Assembly: GCA_963921935.1 (NCBI GenBank)
Contig: OY998180.1
Location: forward strand, 206,734,244-206,798,243
Direction of reading: 5' to 3'
Length of the DNA stretch: 64,000 nucleotides
DNA from: Galeruca laticollis
Taxonomy: Eukaryota > Arthropoda > Insecta > Coleoptera > Chrysomelidae
This document shows, one piece after another, positions 11,737-23,399 of the stretch. Both the position numbers and the translations under genes were made by a program. Under the pieces are notes generated by a model that had not been told where the DNA came from, did not search any database, and saw only the letters and a list, made by a program, of their open reading frames with translations. The first letter of the stretch is position 1. Each line of letters starts with the position of its first letter.

Positions 11737-13926
11737 TTGTTCGAACAGCCAGCACCCAAAAAAGAATGGCATGCAGTCCCTTACTTGAGCAAGGATGTAT
11801 TAAGGAACGCTTTCGAACTTATGGCCAGGGGTGTCCTGATTCCAAAAATCCTCGTCAAGGCCATTAAGGACGCTCAGATCTTTAGCACGGTAAAAGAAAA
11901 CGGTGGTCCTTATAGAAAGAAACCCGTATGGTGGAATGAAGATATAGCGCTCGTCCGGAGAACTTGCAACAGAGCTAGAAGGCTGGTAATCAGGGTTAGG
12001 GGTAGGAATGAGAACCTCAACATTATTGAAGAACAGGAGATAGCATATACGAAAGCAAGAAAAAGGTTATAAGATGCAATTAAGTTCTCGCAATAAACAC
12101 AATGGGACCTATTATAAAAAAAGGTGGAAGAGCACCCCTGTGGTCAGGGGAACCAAATTGTTACTGGTGCCATGAACCATCTCAGAGCCCCATACGTACT
12201 CCACCAATCCATTAAGGCCACCAAGATGAGGAAGCTTTTTCCAATAGCCAACCCTCCTAGATACCAACATAATGTAATACAGAATCCCCCTCCTCGCTTC
12301 ACTTTAAATGAGCTCACAATGGCAGCGGACAAGGTAACGTGAAAGAAAGCACCAGGACCAGATGGAATTCTCCCGGAGGCTGTAAATATGGCCGTGGACA
12401 TCTGCCCGGATATGGTTCTGTATGTTCTGAATGGGCTGCTGGAAGAAGGATATTTTCCCGATGAGTGGAAGATGGCAAAAGTTATTTTAATTCCCAAGCA
12501 GCAGATGTCGACGCAAAGGTCAAACCTATCAGTCGAATTGACATACCAGGCAAACTATATGAACAACTTTTGAAAGATAGACTGGAGACTAAATAGGCAA
12601 CGAACAAGAAAATATCAGGCACCCAATTTGGATTCAGGCCAAAGAAGTCTGCGGTGCAAGCGGTCAACCATGTTTTGGAGCAGACATTCAGCAGAGGCGC
12701 GCACTCTGGAGAGCCATCATCTTCATCGATGTCCAAAATGCCTTCAACACCACTAAATGAAAAATAATAAACACCAATCTAGAGCGTATAGGAATCAGTG
12801 CCTACTTGCGAAATATAATAGGGAGCTACCTCTCAGATCGATCTTTGACATGCGGAAAGCACGAACTAGACATGACCCAGGGAGTAATTGGGCCTACACT
12901 TTGGAACATCTTATTTGACAGGGTTCTTCGCTTAAATCTCCCACCAGGATGCTCGACTTTTGCCTACTCCGATGATTTAGCATTAGTAGTATGAGCTGAA
13001 AAGAAAGATGCCCCCATGAGGATCGCGGACACAGCTCTCACCCAGATAGGAGAATGGATGAGTTTAAACGGCTTGGAGGTTCCGCCTACCAAAACGTAGG
13101 CTATTATCATAAAGGGTCAGAGGAAAAGGGAGGACATCAAGTTTGTGCTGAGTGCAGACTGCAGACAGGCAGCCAACAGCTGAATCCATACTACTTCCAA
13201 ACATGAGAGGTCCCAACAGGGAGAAGAGGCGTTTGTTATACGGGGTTGTTCAATCAGTACTGTTATACGCTGCTCCAGTATGGAGGAGGGTGATGTATAA
13301 AAAGAAGTATAGAGGCATGGTCAGGTCCTCACAAAGTAAACTGCTCTCAATAGTAATATCGGCGTATCGGACTGTCTCGGCCGAGACCATCTGTGGGGTC
13401 GCCGGAGTGCCGCCAATAGACCTACTAGTTAGCGAAAGAGGACGCTTGGACGAGCTGGCTGAGGTCACTGACGCGGAAAAGAATACAGAGAGGCCCAGAA
13501 CAATAGAGGAATGGCAGGCGCAGTGGAGCAGCAATATGCGGACCGCGCAATAGACGAAAAGACCTAGAAATCTGGATGAAATGCGGACACAGGCAGATTG
13601 ACTACTGCCTAACTCAATTTCAGACCGGACACGGTTCTTTTAGGTTTTATACAAAATGAATAGGTAAAGCCACGGACGTTCTGTGTATTTACTGTCGATT
13701 AGTAGATGACGTGGAACATACTGTCGTAAACTGCTACAGATGGATCAGGAAAAGAACAGAGTCCGAGGTAGGCACAGGGACCGAAGCGACTCCGGAAGGA
13801 ATATTAGAATACACGCTCAGCTCTGTGGATGCGTGAGGAAAGGCTGCAACCTTCATATGCAGAGTGCTTAGGTAGAAGGAGTCAGAGGAGAGGAATTTCC
13901 AGATAGGGGAAGGTAGGCGTGCATGA
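11737..13926 (+). pseudogene. R1-like non-LTR retrotransposon ORF2, degenerate
   Basis: Consecutive pieces in changing frames follow an R1-clade ORF2. 11737-12072 is the post-endonuclease linker (KPVWWNEDIALVRR). Reverse transcriptase begins near 12300 with KKAPGPDGILPEAV and GYFPDEWKMAKVILIPK. 12806-12994 carries TQGVIGPTLWNILFD and the active-site box, here YSDDLALVV. 13152-13553 covers the thumb region (LLYGVVQSVLLYAAPVW). Near 13680-13740 is the C-terminal zinc knuckle (CIYCRLVDDVEHTVVNC). Stops and frameshifts occur throughout. The 5' region and endonuclease are missing. It abuts a family A repeat at 13930. Confidence 0.8.
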
Positions 13927-13929
13927 CAT

Positions 13930-14930
13930 AAAAAATAAACGGTTTCAAAGATTAAAACTAACTTTTCCGCATATGTGGCCCTGAACAATATTCTATCATA
14001 AAATTGTTAATTGTATACACTTCGGGGGATGTATCGTGCTAACAAACCGAAATTTCTCCAAAAATAACCAAAAATTTAGTATATCTGGATTTATAGGACC
14101 CGCTGTACTATCTCTGGTCAACTGAAAATCAATAGGATACATCTGTGAGATACCTTGAACAATATTCAATCATAAAATTGATCAATCGTATACTCTCTGG
14201 GGGCTGTATCGTGCTAACAAACTGAAAATTCTCCAAAAATAACAAAAATTTGGTACTTCAAGTACCATATCACCCGTTGTACTTGCTTTAGTGAGCAGAA
14301 TATCAATAGGGTTCATTCTTGAGACGCTTTGAATAATATCCTATCATAAAATTGGTCACTTGTATATACTTCGGAGGCTACATCGTGCTAACAAACTGAA
14401 ACTTCTCCAAAAATGACAAAAATATCGTACTTAAAGTACTGTAGCACCTGTTGTATTAGCTCTGGTGAGCTGAATATCAATAGGTTTTATCAGTGAGATG
14501 TCCTGAATAATATTTAATCAGAATATTGGAGACTTGTTGAACTCCGGAGGCTGTATCGTGCTAACAAACTGAAATTTCTCAAACAATGACAAAATGTCGT
14601 ACTTCAAGTACCATAGCACCCGTAGTACTGGCTCTGGTGCGCTGAAAATAAATAGGGTTCATCTGTGACATGTCCTTAGCAATATTCAATCATAAAATTG
14701 CTGACTTATCGCACTCCGGAGGCTGTATCGTGCTAACAAGACATGTAAGGAAAAGTGAACGACGACGACGACATACACACAGGATTTTCTTTCTAAAAAC
14801 CGTTTTTCGTGTTGCTGTTGATGGAAAACGTAAAAATAACTCAAAAAAAATTTCAAAATTCCAACATTTTTTAGGGTAAACCAATACTTTTCTCGCATAT
14901 AGAAATCTTGAGCGGAAAAGTAAAAAGAGG
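13930..14930 (+). repeat. Family A dispersed element, copy 1, five ~173-bp monomers
   Basis: Starts AATAAACGGTTT...ACTTTTCCGC and ends GCGGAAAAGTAAA, giving 10-bp inverted sequences ACTTTTCCGC/GCGGAAAAGT near the two ends. In between, the landmark GTATCGTGCTAACAA (one copy reads ACATCGTG) recurs at about 14031, 14206, 14380, 14553 and 14725, i.e. five monomers of 172-175 bp. A non-repeated right module follows, with a GAC triplet run, ACATACACACAGGATTT and CTCGCATAT. No coding capacity. Related copies are at 610, 16260, 31190 and 40109. The layout recalls non-autonomous Helitron-like or satellite-bearing MITEs; the class is unproven. Confidence 0.75.
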
Positions 14931-15299
14931 GAGAGAGAGAAAGAAAAACTATAGCAACATTGCTGGATCCATAACTAATTTCGTGCAATTATAGGAAGAA
15001 CAAGAGAACAAGGCATATAACCAGTCAGGAGAAAGACGAATCCGCGAAACCTTGACGTTATACTCAGCCAGTAGTTCCAATGATATGTTGGCTACAGGAG
15101 TAGGCTTAGTGCGGATGCCACTGAGCTCGGTGCGGCGGGAGGGGATAACTCTTCGGAATTGTAACCTCTTATCGTGCTGGCCTCGGGATGGAACCCCACA
15201 CCCTAGGCTATCTTCCAAGATGTCTTTTTGAAGATTCCCCCACTCCAAAAAAAGGTTTGTTCAAACAAATGCTAGAATCAGTTCAGAATTATACAACGG
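14931..15299. other. Intergenic
   Basis: A mixed-composition stretch between family A copy 1 and a reverse transcriptase fragment. Its open frames show no recognisable motif. Confidence 0.35.
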
Positions 15300-15790
15300 A
15301 TGCGGGTCTACAAAGTACCGTTCCAACTAACTTGTAATACATTTAATCGGGTATTTTCAGGAATGGGCATCAGGTTTACCGAACAAGTGAGTAAAAACAT
15401 TTACCAAATATATGCTGATAATGCCTTTTTGTCAAATTCGATTGTTTTATTACCCACAAATAGGTATGAAATTAAAAGAATAATAAATGAATTGAAAAGT
15501 AAAAAAGCGACTAATATTGATGGGATTAGTGCTGCGGAATGTCTAAATGAAATGTTTCCATTTGATCCTCTGTGCATTCCATAAATATGTGTATAGAAAA
15601 AGGTATACGGCCCAAATCCTTTAAAAAACAGTAGTTATACCAGTATACAAAAAGGAAGACAAGACTCTTGCTGTAAATTATACACCACATTTTTGAAAAA
15701 CTGTTTGTTGGGTATTAGTGGAAAAGGGCCGGATTAATAATTAAAAGGAACTCACCATGGTTTCATCGTGAACACATATAAAATCGACCC
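15300..15790 (+). pseudogene. Non-LTR reverse transcriptase fragment
   Basis: The open part (15300-15584) contains SIVLLPTNRYEIKRIINELK followed by KKATNIDGISA, the fingers motif at the start of many non-LTR reverse transcriptases (usually xxSxGPDGI). Broken pieces continue to about 15790 with a KxFK...VIPVYKKED-like segment in shifting frames. Active-site YxDD and all later domains are missing. It differs in sequence from the R1-like element at 11737. Confidence 0.6.
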
Positions 15791-16259
15791 GCTTTTATGA
15801 ATTTCGACCGTAATATATTGCAGTATCACACATGCTTCATAGAACGAAAAGTTAGGTCTCTCTTCAATTGTCAATTCTGGGAACAGTTCGTCGAGCTTCA
15901 ACAGGAGGATGCAGTCAACCGAGGCCTGACCAGGTGATGAAGGTATGCCACATCTTATACGTTAGGGTGTACGCATGGTTGCCGCTCAGTTAGGAAACGG
16001 AAAGATTCAGGATTAAAACAAGGGAAATAAGAAACAAAACAAAACATTGTTGAAAATTAGACTCACATCCTTTATAAACACATATAATTTAATTTCATGC
16101 AAGCAATTTGGTTTTAAGCAAAATACCTCCGCACAAGTCGCCGTTTCAAATTTCAAAAGACTATGAATTATTAAATAATAATAATGTTTATTTACGTGTT
16201 TTTTAGATTTAGCCAATGCATTTGCTACTGATAGCCACAGTAATCTATTGAAAACATTG
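15791..16259. other. Intergenic
   Basis: No gene recognised; a 67-codon minus-strand frame at 16013-16216 lacks any family signature. Confidence 0.35.
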
Positions 16260-17516
16260 GAAAATAAACGGTTTTAATCATTAAAACTAACTTTTCCGCA
16301 TCTGTGAGATGCCCTGAACAATATCCCAACGTAAAATTGTCACTTGTATACAGTTCGGAGGCTGTATCGTGTTAACAAACCGAAATTTCCCCAAAAATGA
16401 CCAAAAATATGGATTTATAGAACCCGTTGTACTAACTCTAGTGAGCTGAAAATTAAAAGGGTTCATCTGTGAGATGTCCTAAACAATACTCAATCATAAA
16501 ATTGGTGACTTGTGGTGCTCCGGAGGCTGTATCGTGCTAACAAGACATGTTACGAAAAATGGCCGACGACAACGACGACGACGACATACACACAGGATTT
16601 TTACTTTTGCGCCCAACCTATCTAATATGCGAGAAAAGTATTGGTTTACCCCAAAAAAAGTTGGAGTTTTGGAAAAAAAAATTGAGTTATTTTTAAGTTT
16701 TCCATCAACGACACGAAAAAACGGTTTTTAGAACAAAAATCCTGTGTGTATGTCGTCGTCGGACACTTTTCCTTACATGTCTTGTTAGCACGATACAGCC
16801 TCCGGAGTGCAATAGATCACCAATTTTATGATGGAATATTGTTAAGGACATGTCACACATGAACCCTATTGATCTTCAGCTCACCAGAGCCAATAGAACG
16901 GGTGCTATGGTACTTGAAGTACGACATTTTTGTCATTTTTTGAGAAATTTCAGTTTGTTAGCATGATACAGCCTCCGGAGTGCAACAAGTCACCAATTTT
17001 ATGATTGAATATTATTCAGGACACAGATGAACCCTATTGATTTTCAGCTCACCAGAGCCAGTAAAGCAGGTGCTATAAGTACTTTAAGTACGACATTTTG
17101 GTCATTTTTGAAGAAATTTCAGTTTTTTAGCCTCCAGAACGTATACAAGTGACCAATTTTATGATCGAATATTGTTCAAGGCATCTTATAGATGAACTTT
17201 ATTGATTTTTAGATCCCCAGATCTAGTACAACGGGTACCATAGTAACTGAAGTGCCACACTTTTGGTCCTTTTTGGAATGAATACAAGTGAACAATTTTA
17301 TAATTGGATAGTTTTCCAGGTGTTTCCCAGATGTACCCTATTGATTTTCAGATGACTAGAGTGGGTACAGCGTGTCCTATAAATCCAGATATACTACATA
17401 TTTCGGTTTGTTAGCACGATACATCCCTCGAAGTGTATACAAGTGACAATTTTATGATAGAATATTGTTCAGGGCATCCCGCATATGCGGAAAAGTTAGT
17501 TTTAATCTTTAAAACT
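16260..17516. repeat. Family A dispersed element, copy 2, two copies joined tail to tail
   Basis: From 16260 a plus-oriented left end (AATAAACGGTTTT...ACTTTTCCGC) with about two monomers runs to the ACATACACACAGGATTT module. At about 16600 it meets a minus-oriented copy that starts with the inverted right module (CCTATCTAATATGCGAGAAA), carries several inverted monomers and ends in an inverted left end at about 17516 (GCGGAAAAGTTAGTTTTAATC). The two right ends therefore face each other. This is either an insertion of one copy into another or an inverted duplication. Confidence 0.7.
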
Positions 17517-18572
17517 TTTTATTTTTCTATAAACAGTTTTTTCGTATTGCTCCTGCTGAAAAACGAACAAAGCTTAATTGTTGCGCTACTCAAGAAGCAA
17601 AAGCAGGTAGGTACTGTAGTGGACTAGTGCAGTGTTTATAAACGAAAACTTATGATACAGGATCATAAAATTATGAATCTATTTATGTATTCAACAAAAT
17701 AAGTGTTTTATCAGATGCTATACTACCCTCTACCCTCGTAAAATCAGTGAAGGGAGTCTCATAGTAAATTTAACCACTAAAACTGTGCTACTAATAAAGT
17801 TGAGACAAATTATCATATTGTGCCTCGTATACCCAAAATAATACACCTGTGTAATGCGTTTGATCAATTGAATTCAATTTTGATATCAACTGTAAGAAAG
17901 ATATGCATTAAATGTATACATAACGGGGAGAAGACTGCATTTATAAAATCCACTTCTTGAAAAATCTCGAAAGTTTTCAAGCGTGCCAAGCACAAAATAA
18001 AGTGATCTGCAGTTGATAAGTGGTTTTGGATGTAGGTCCGATATCCATTTGCAGCAATTGATCGGTAAAAGCAAAAAGGAAAAGCGCGAAATCCACATGC
18101 AACACCAATGGACCATGAAAGGGTCAGACGCTGGGCCCTTAATGCCTTGAGCAGTATTGATTGACCGCTTCCCGTTAACATATTCATAAATCTTAAATTT
18201 AAAAATAACATCAATACTACCTTTTTTGTTTTGATGACAAGATTGGATGTGCCTCTGGGTAGGTTCAGAAGTTTAAAAATATTATTTTATTTCATAAAAA
18301 TATATGATTTTAATATCATATATATGTATAATAGATAATATCTGTTATTTATAATAATTGATTTATATTTATAGATTTTTACTAAAAGAGGACGCGTGGG
18401 TTGGAAATGAAAGAGAAATAAGCGATAAAGATCGGTAAAAATTCAAAAATGAACATAGACAAAAGTGGGCAATAAGATTTATGAATTTAGCAGAAGACCT
18501 GAACGACTTTATGGGATAAAAAATGTTATTTTCTCAAATTCGGCCACTTATACTTTGAAATTGATAATATAT
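17517..18572. other. Intergenic
   Basis: About 1 kb with no supported gene. Overlapping minus-strand frames at 17864-18214 (116 and 76 codons) show no motif I recognise. The rest is AT-rich. Confidence 0.35.
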
Positions 18573-18687
18573 GTATATTACGTATCAGAGTTGTGTGTAG
18601 CACATTACGTACGAGTGGAAAATTTACGCACTCGCCGATTATTCCACGACTACGGAATATACTTACAACTCGTGTTAAGTACTATAC
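18573..18687. repeat. Foldback element, diverged copy of the 33312 family
   Basis: Starts GTATATTACGTATCAGAGTT and ends AACTCGTGTTAAGTACTATAC, matching the outer arms of the foldbacks at 33312-33447 and 33928-34062. The GC-rich core is reduced to CGCACTCGCCG. Older than the two tandem copies. Confidence 0.65.
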
Positions 18688-19084
18688 TTTATATACGCCA
18701 CAACAAAAAACTATTTTTTTCAATATAAGTTTTAAGGACTGACTTTTGAATAATAATTGACGTTTCTAATTAATTTCAAAGTAATGAAAGATTTAAGTGT
18801 TAGTTTTATATATGTTGACTAAATCAATTTATTTGTACTATATTATTTATTAGAACCCACTATTAAAAAATGTTTAACATGACACCATTATTAATAAATA
18901 GCAATAATTGTTCATTAAATTCAAATAATTGAAACATTGACATAGGCAAACAAACATTACACACATTTATGCATTATAATTATTATTTATAATAATAGAA
19001 CAATGGTTGTATGCATTGTGGATCTTGCCGTTTGAGGTATGAATTATTTTCTACGGTACCAGCTTCTCTGGGGTAAGTCTGAAA
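18688..19084. other. Intergenic
   Basis: AT-rich, no gene seen. Confidence 0.4.
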
Positions 19085-19400
19085 TCAAATTACTTGATGT
19101 TGCATTTGATATTTATAATGAGTTTGTGTATTTGTTTTTGAGGAATTGTTTACATAATTTTCTGCTACCAAAGAAGATTTCCATATTATACCCAACCTTT
19201 TCAGAGATAGTAATTCCCCTCCTGCGTCGAATAGAAGGGTGGCGAAAGATCTTCTAAAGGAATGACCAGTATACAGTATTGGTTCTGGCAAGTGACGAAA
19301 TTCGACAATATTTTTTGGTGCAGCGCCTATTGTATTTATGCCTACTACCTGCTTAATACAATCCCATTTTTATAATTTAAAAATAAAGGGTTATCTATTC
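19085..19400 (-). pseudogene. Crypton-like tyrosine recombinase, C-terminal fragment
   Basis: On the minus strand the frame carries QVVGINTIGAAPKNI, then YTGHSFRRSFATLL and LKRLGIIWKSSLVAENYV. The arrangement HxxRR...AT followed by WKSS...Y matches the C-terminal catalytic part of phage-integrase-type recombinases: Arg of the HxxR box and the nucleophilic Tyr in ENYV. A related tail is at 34933-35238. The N-terminal half is missing and the frame begins mid-domain. Crypton is the most likely source, but related host-like recombinase families cannot be excluded. Confidence 0.6.
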
Positions 19401-20515
19401 CAGTGGAGGGGCGCATATTTACTTTATACATAGTTTATAAAGTCCTTCAGGAACAACAAAAGAACGCTGTGTTATAGTTTTCGAATGCATATTACTGAAG
19501 AGATATTAAACAGCACTTGCTTCGGATAAGCTCCGTTATGTCCTGTTAGAAGAATAACTAAGAATTTAAATGTTTTAAATGTAATAAGTACTTATTTCAA
19601 AAAATACCTTTATTAGCAAATAGTATTCATCTGCAGTATTTTGAAGAAAGTTATTAATCTCTTTTTAGAAAAATATGAAACAAATTGAAAATTATGTGAT
19701 TAGTATGAAATATATAAAAAAATTGTAAGAGCAATACATATTTTTTGTCATACTTTTCATAAAAATTGATCTAGATGATATTTGTTCTCAAATCTTCCAT
19801 AAGGAATGAAGTTCATTTTCAAAGTCTATTTTAGAATATTTTCAACTATTGATATTATAATAATTAGAATCAACATTAAAAAGATCGAATACTTCTTATT
19901 TGTTCTGCCTTCGTATAGCCGATGTGAAAATTTTATTTCCAAATATGATAAGCGTTTGTATTTTAGAATGTTTATAGTTGTCTAGGTTATTTTAATGATA
20001 TTGATTAGATTTGGCTAATTTCCATGTACAAGAAAATAAAGGAGAGATTTATTAGTAAGTTCGTATTCATATACCGAAGGAACAAGAAAGGTGGCAATCG
20101 AAAATTTGTTTAAATAATGGTACTAGGCGTGCCAATATATCCCATTTGTTTCCTGAGGGACAGTGGAGAACAAGTGAAAGGCGGCCACCGGTTTTCTTCG
20201 AATACCCTCGAATCTTCATTTACCTAATCGAAGTCCGTTGTTCTGACTACATTCCCGAGGAACATTTTCAATCGAAGAGGACAGTCACGCACCCTAAATC
20301 TATTACGTCTAATCAACTGCACCCACTAAAATCACAAAATAATCTTGGCTCCCAATGAGCACATATTAGTTATATGTTCCACTGTGATACATCTTTATTA
20401 TTGTTTTTCTTTCGATATTTTGTGAAAGAATACTATATATGCTGCATACGAAGAGAAATTTTTGCATTTTAGAAATATCAGACAAAAATCTAAGTATATA
20501 ATTATATGTTATATA

Positions 20516-20520
<5 letters not shown>
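19401..20520. other. Intergenic, 1.1 kb
   Basis: AT-rich, with a GC-richer patch at 20140-20350 that holds a 70-codon frame without recognisable motif. Confidence 0.4.

Positions 20521-20585
<65 letters not shown>
20521..20585. repeat. (TA)n microsatellite
   Basis: An uninterrupted TA run of about 65 bases. Translations through it give artefactual Tyr-Ile repeats. Confidence 0.95.
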
Positions 20586-20589
<4 letters not shown>

Positions 20590-21049
20590 GAAGAAAGATA
20601 TTTGCCAACTTATTTGTAATGGATATTTTTGTGGGGATGTGGCAATAAGAGTAAATTCTTTTAGATATTTATTCCCGAGCTTTCGAATAACTTTTATTCA
20701 TTATCAAGGGCTAGAATTGTTTGGTCAATGTTATCATTATTAACAATTAAATGAAATAATAAATACGTACATAAAATCTATAGCGAATTTTGGAAAAGTT
20801 GTAAATTTTTATAATAAATTCTTTTAAACATAAATCAATCAAAAACTCAAAAAACAATATGACAATAAACAAACTATTTGATCCTGAACTACTATAATTT
20901 TGATTTATTTATCATAAAAATAAAGATGGTTATGAATGTTGTGTTCTTTTTTCATAATCTAAAAGATATGCATAGATAACACTAAGGTTATTTAAGTCTG
21001 TTTTTAAATTTAAACCACATAATATAAAAATTGCGAATAAACAATGTGT

Positions 21050-21052
<3 letters not shown>

Positions 21053-21115
<63 letters not shown>

Positions 21116-21118
21116 TAT
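21053..21118. repeat. (TA)n microsatellite
   Basis: A second TA run, about 65 bases, with one C near its right end. It lies 470 bases from the first. Confidence 0.95.
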
Positions 21119-21481
21119 TTAATTTCAACTTTTAGATATTAGAAAAAACATAGTGTTATAGTTTTGCAATTTTGAAAGGAGATATGTAGGCAAAACTAGG
21201 TCAAGGAAAATAGAGAGTTCAGACATAATTTTGAAAAAGATAATATTAGGGAAATTTGAACATTAAATAAAGTACGATCATTATAAAAAGGTTGTAATAA
21301 TTGAATACCTGCCCCGAACAAGGTTATAACCAACAATATTTCAGAAATGGTGCTAAACATGGAATAATGTTGTAAGCTACATTTAGAGAGCTTCTATTCG
21401 GGATCATTTTTTATTGCTAACGTTGCCTCGGCTAGAACAAGGTTGTAACAACAATCTGTTTGTTGTGGTAGTTGGCGTAAA

Positions 21482-22785
21482 ATGGCGTCGACTGTTTCCG
21501 CAGAAAAGCAGCTTAATAACGGCAGAAAGAGAAAAATAAACATAGCAGAATGAAAAGACAATAAAAGAAAAAGCTTGAGGGATAGCGGACAGCCTTATAT
21601 AACGAAAAGAAACGTTTCCATTCCCGGGAAAATCGCTGTTAATGATGTAAGTAGAACAACGTTGTAACCAACACTGACATACCTATTCTGAAACACGTTT
21701 TCTTTACTGATCAAGTAAAATATTGTTTTAGGTTCGAGTGTGTCGCTGCAAATACGAGTGTCAAAATGTTACTTTTGCTGGTAAACAAAAAGCCTTCCAC
21801 GACTTTTACAAATTAAGCTACGATTGTCAAACAAGAATGGTTGCGCAACAGTGTATGGATATTGTCAATATTAAGCGAAGATATGTGAAAGAAAGTTTTT
21901 CCCGGCGATACTGTAGTGTAAAATATTATTTACCCGTTGAAAACCAGGAAATATCTAAACTGCAGGTATGTCAAAAAACATTATGTTATGTATTAAAAAT
22001 CACACCAAGGCGTCTACAAAAGCTACAAGAAAAGTTAAAATTTAACGAGCCACTAGAAGACAAAAGAGGCAGGCATTCAAACAGGCCTACAGCAGTACCA
22101 AACACTAATAAAGATATAGTTAGACGGCATATCCAGACATTTCCTAAGCAAGAAAGTCACTATGCATGGGATCGAACAGAAAAATTGTGTCTTAGTTCCG
22201 ATTTATCGTTAAAGCAGATGTATATTTCATTTAAGGATAAACATCCAACTGTTAAATGTAGCGAGAAGCTATACAGAGATATATTCCGATCTGAGTTTAA
22301 TTTAAGATTCGGTACACCCAGGTCTGATACTTGCCAGTATTGTGACAAGTTCTGTACTAAGCTTGTTGATGCAAACTCAGAGGACGAAAAAACGAAAATT
22401 TTACATGAAAGCGAAATGCACTATAAGCGGGCAGAAAAGGCATACTCCGCATTGAGTGATGATATTCAGTTAGCTAAGGAAAACAAAAATATTATCGTGT
22501 TATGTACTGATCTACAGCAAGTTCTTTTCAGTCGAACTTTGAAGTACTCGGCCGTTTTTTATCAAAGACAGTAGTCATGTTATTATCAAGCCATTCACAA
22601 TATGGGTACAAATGATGTTTTCATGTGTTATTGGCATGAAAGCATAGCTAAAAGAGGATCTGCTGAAATAGCATCTTGTATACTGAAATATGTTACTATC
22701 AATTTTAATCCTATGGAAAATCATGCAACGGACAGAAAACTCATCGTATGGTCTGACATATGTGTTGGATAAAATAATAACTGGA
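21482..22785 (+). pseudogene. DDE-like transposase of an uncharacterised arthropod family, two exons, broken
   Basis: Exon 1 (21482-21646) starts MASTVSAEKQL, has an in-frame TGA in its middle, and ends IAVND at donor GTAAGT. Exon 2 starts at 21732 after TTGTTTTAG and continues in phase. The frame is then open to 22574. It holds a Cys cluster (CRCKYEC), ESHYAWDRTEKLCLSSDLSL at about residues 135-155, EFNLRFGTPRSDTCQYCDKF and VLCTDLQQVL. After a TAG at 22572 the same frame continues with NMGTNDVFMCYWHE and WSDICVG followed by a stop and NNNWK. Asp residues in TDLQ and WSD are candidate catalytic residues of an RNase H-like fold. I recall the pattern from many uncharacterised insect proteins, but cannot name the superfamily. 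Confidence 0.55.
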
Positions 22786-22789
22786 AAGT

Positions 22790-23332
22790 AATATCCCTTT
22801 GCCAGTATTTTGTAACTATGAAGTATTTCTCGTCTGTCATGCCGTTAGATTGGGCATAGATGGGTGATGAAACTATGTTATTGAATTCCCATTCACGACT
22901 GAAGTTTTTAAATTCTTCAGATGTAAATTAGGGACCTTTAACATTGACTACTGTTAACGGAATTCCATGTCTTGCAAATATGGATTTCAACGATTTTATA
23001 ATCATAGACCTTGTTACTATTTACTACTACTACTGTCACTATTTTACTCTTCCATTTCAATATATTTGGAAAAATAATCAACTACTGAAAGGTATTTTTC
23101 CACTTTTATGTTCAAAAATATCACACCCTATTTTAATCCAAGGAAAGTCTGGAATATCACGTGGTTTTAATGGTTCTCTGCCTTGGCAGTTTGCATCATA
23201 TGTAAGACATTGATGACACTGTGATACTTTTTGCTCAATATGTTCAACCATTCCAGGCCAAAAGATTGAGTCCTGTGCTAACTCAATACATTTACTGAGA
23301 CCTAGATGGCTGTAGTAAACTCCATGTAGCAT
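22790..23332 (-). pseudogene. Ty3/gypsy integrase fragment
   Basis: Minus-strand frame 23332-23078 holds the HHCC zinc-binding module of a Gypsy integrase (SHLGLSKCIELAQDSIFWPGM, then CHQCLTYD) and the start of the core (PWIKIGCDIFEH, first catalytic Asp). Degenerate core sequence follows to about 22790 with ARHGIPLTVVNVKG (second Asp lost) and SPIYAQSNGM. Stops interrupt it. The style resembles the K02A2.6-like Gypsy pol whose protease to RNase H part lies at 25440-26972 on the opposite strand, so both may derive from one rearranged element. Confidence 0.65.
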
Positions 23333-23399
23333 TTATTTTTGTAATTTTTTCGAAACAACTAACGATGTGCCCAATACAAATGTTAATGAAGTCTTACAA

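Noticed and set aside
14670..15248. Overlapping 64-100-codon frames in and after family A copy 1
   Set aside because: They lie in the non-coding right module, include a GAC triplet run and have no conserved motif among copies.
17864..18214. 116-codon minus-strand gene
   Set aside because: Two overlapping frames of similar length, no motif, no splice or promoter context; probably chance.
20366..20743. Open frames rich in Tyr-Ile
   Set aside because: They are translations of the (TA)n microsatellite.
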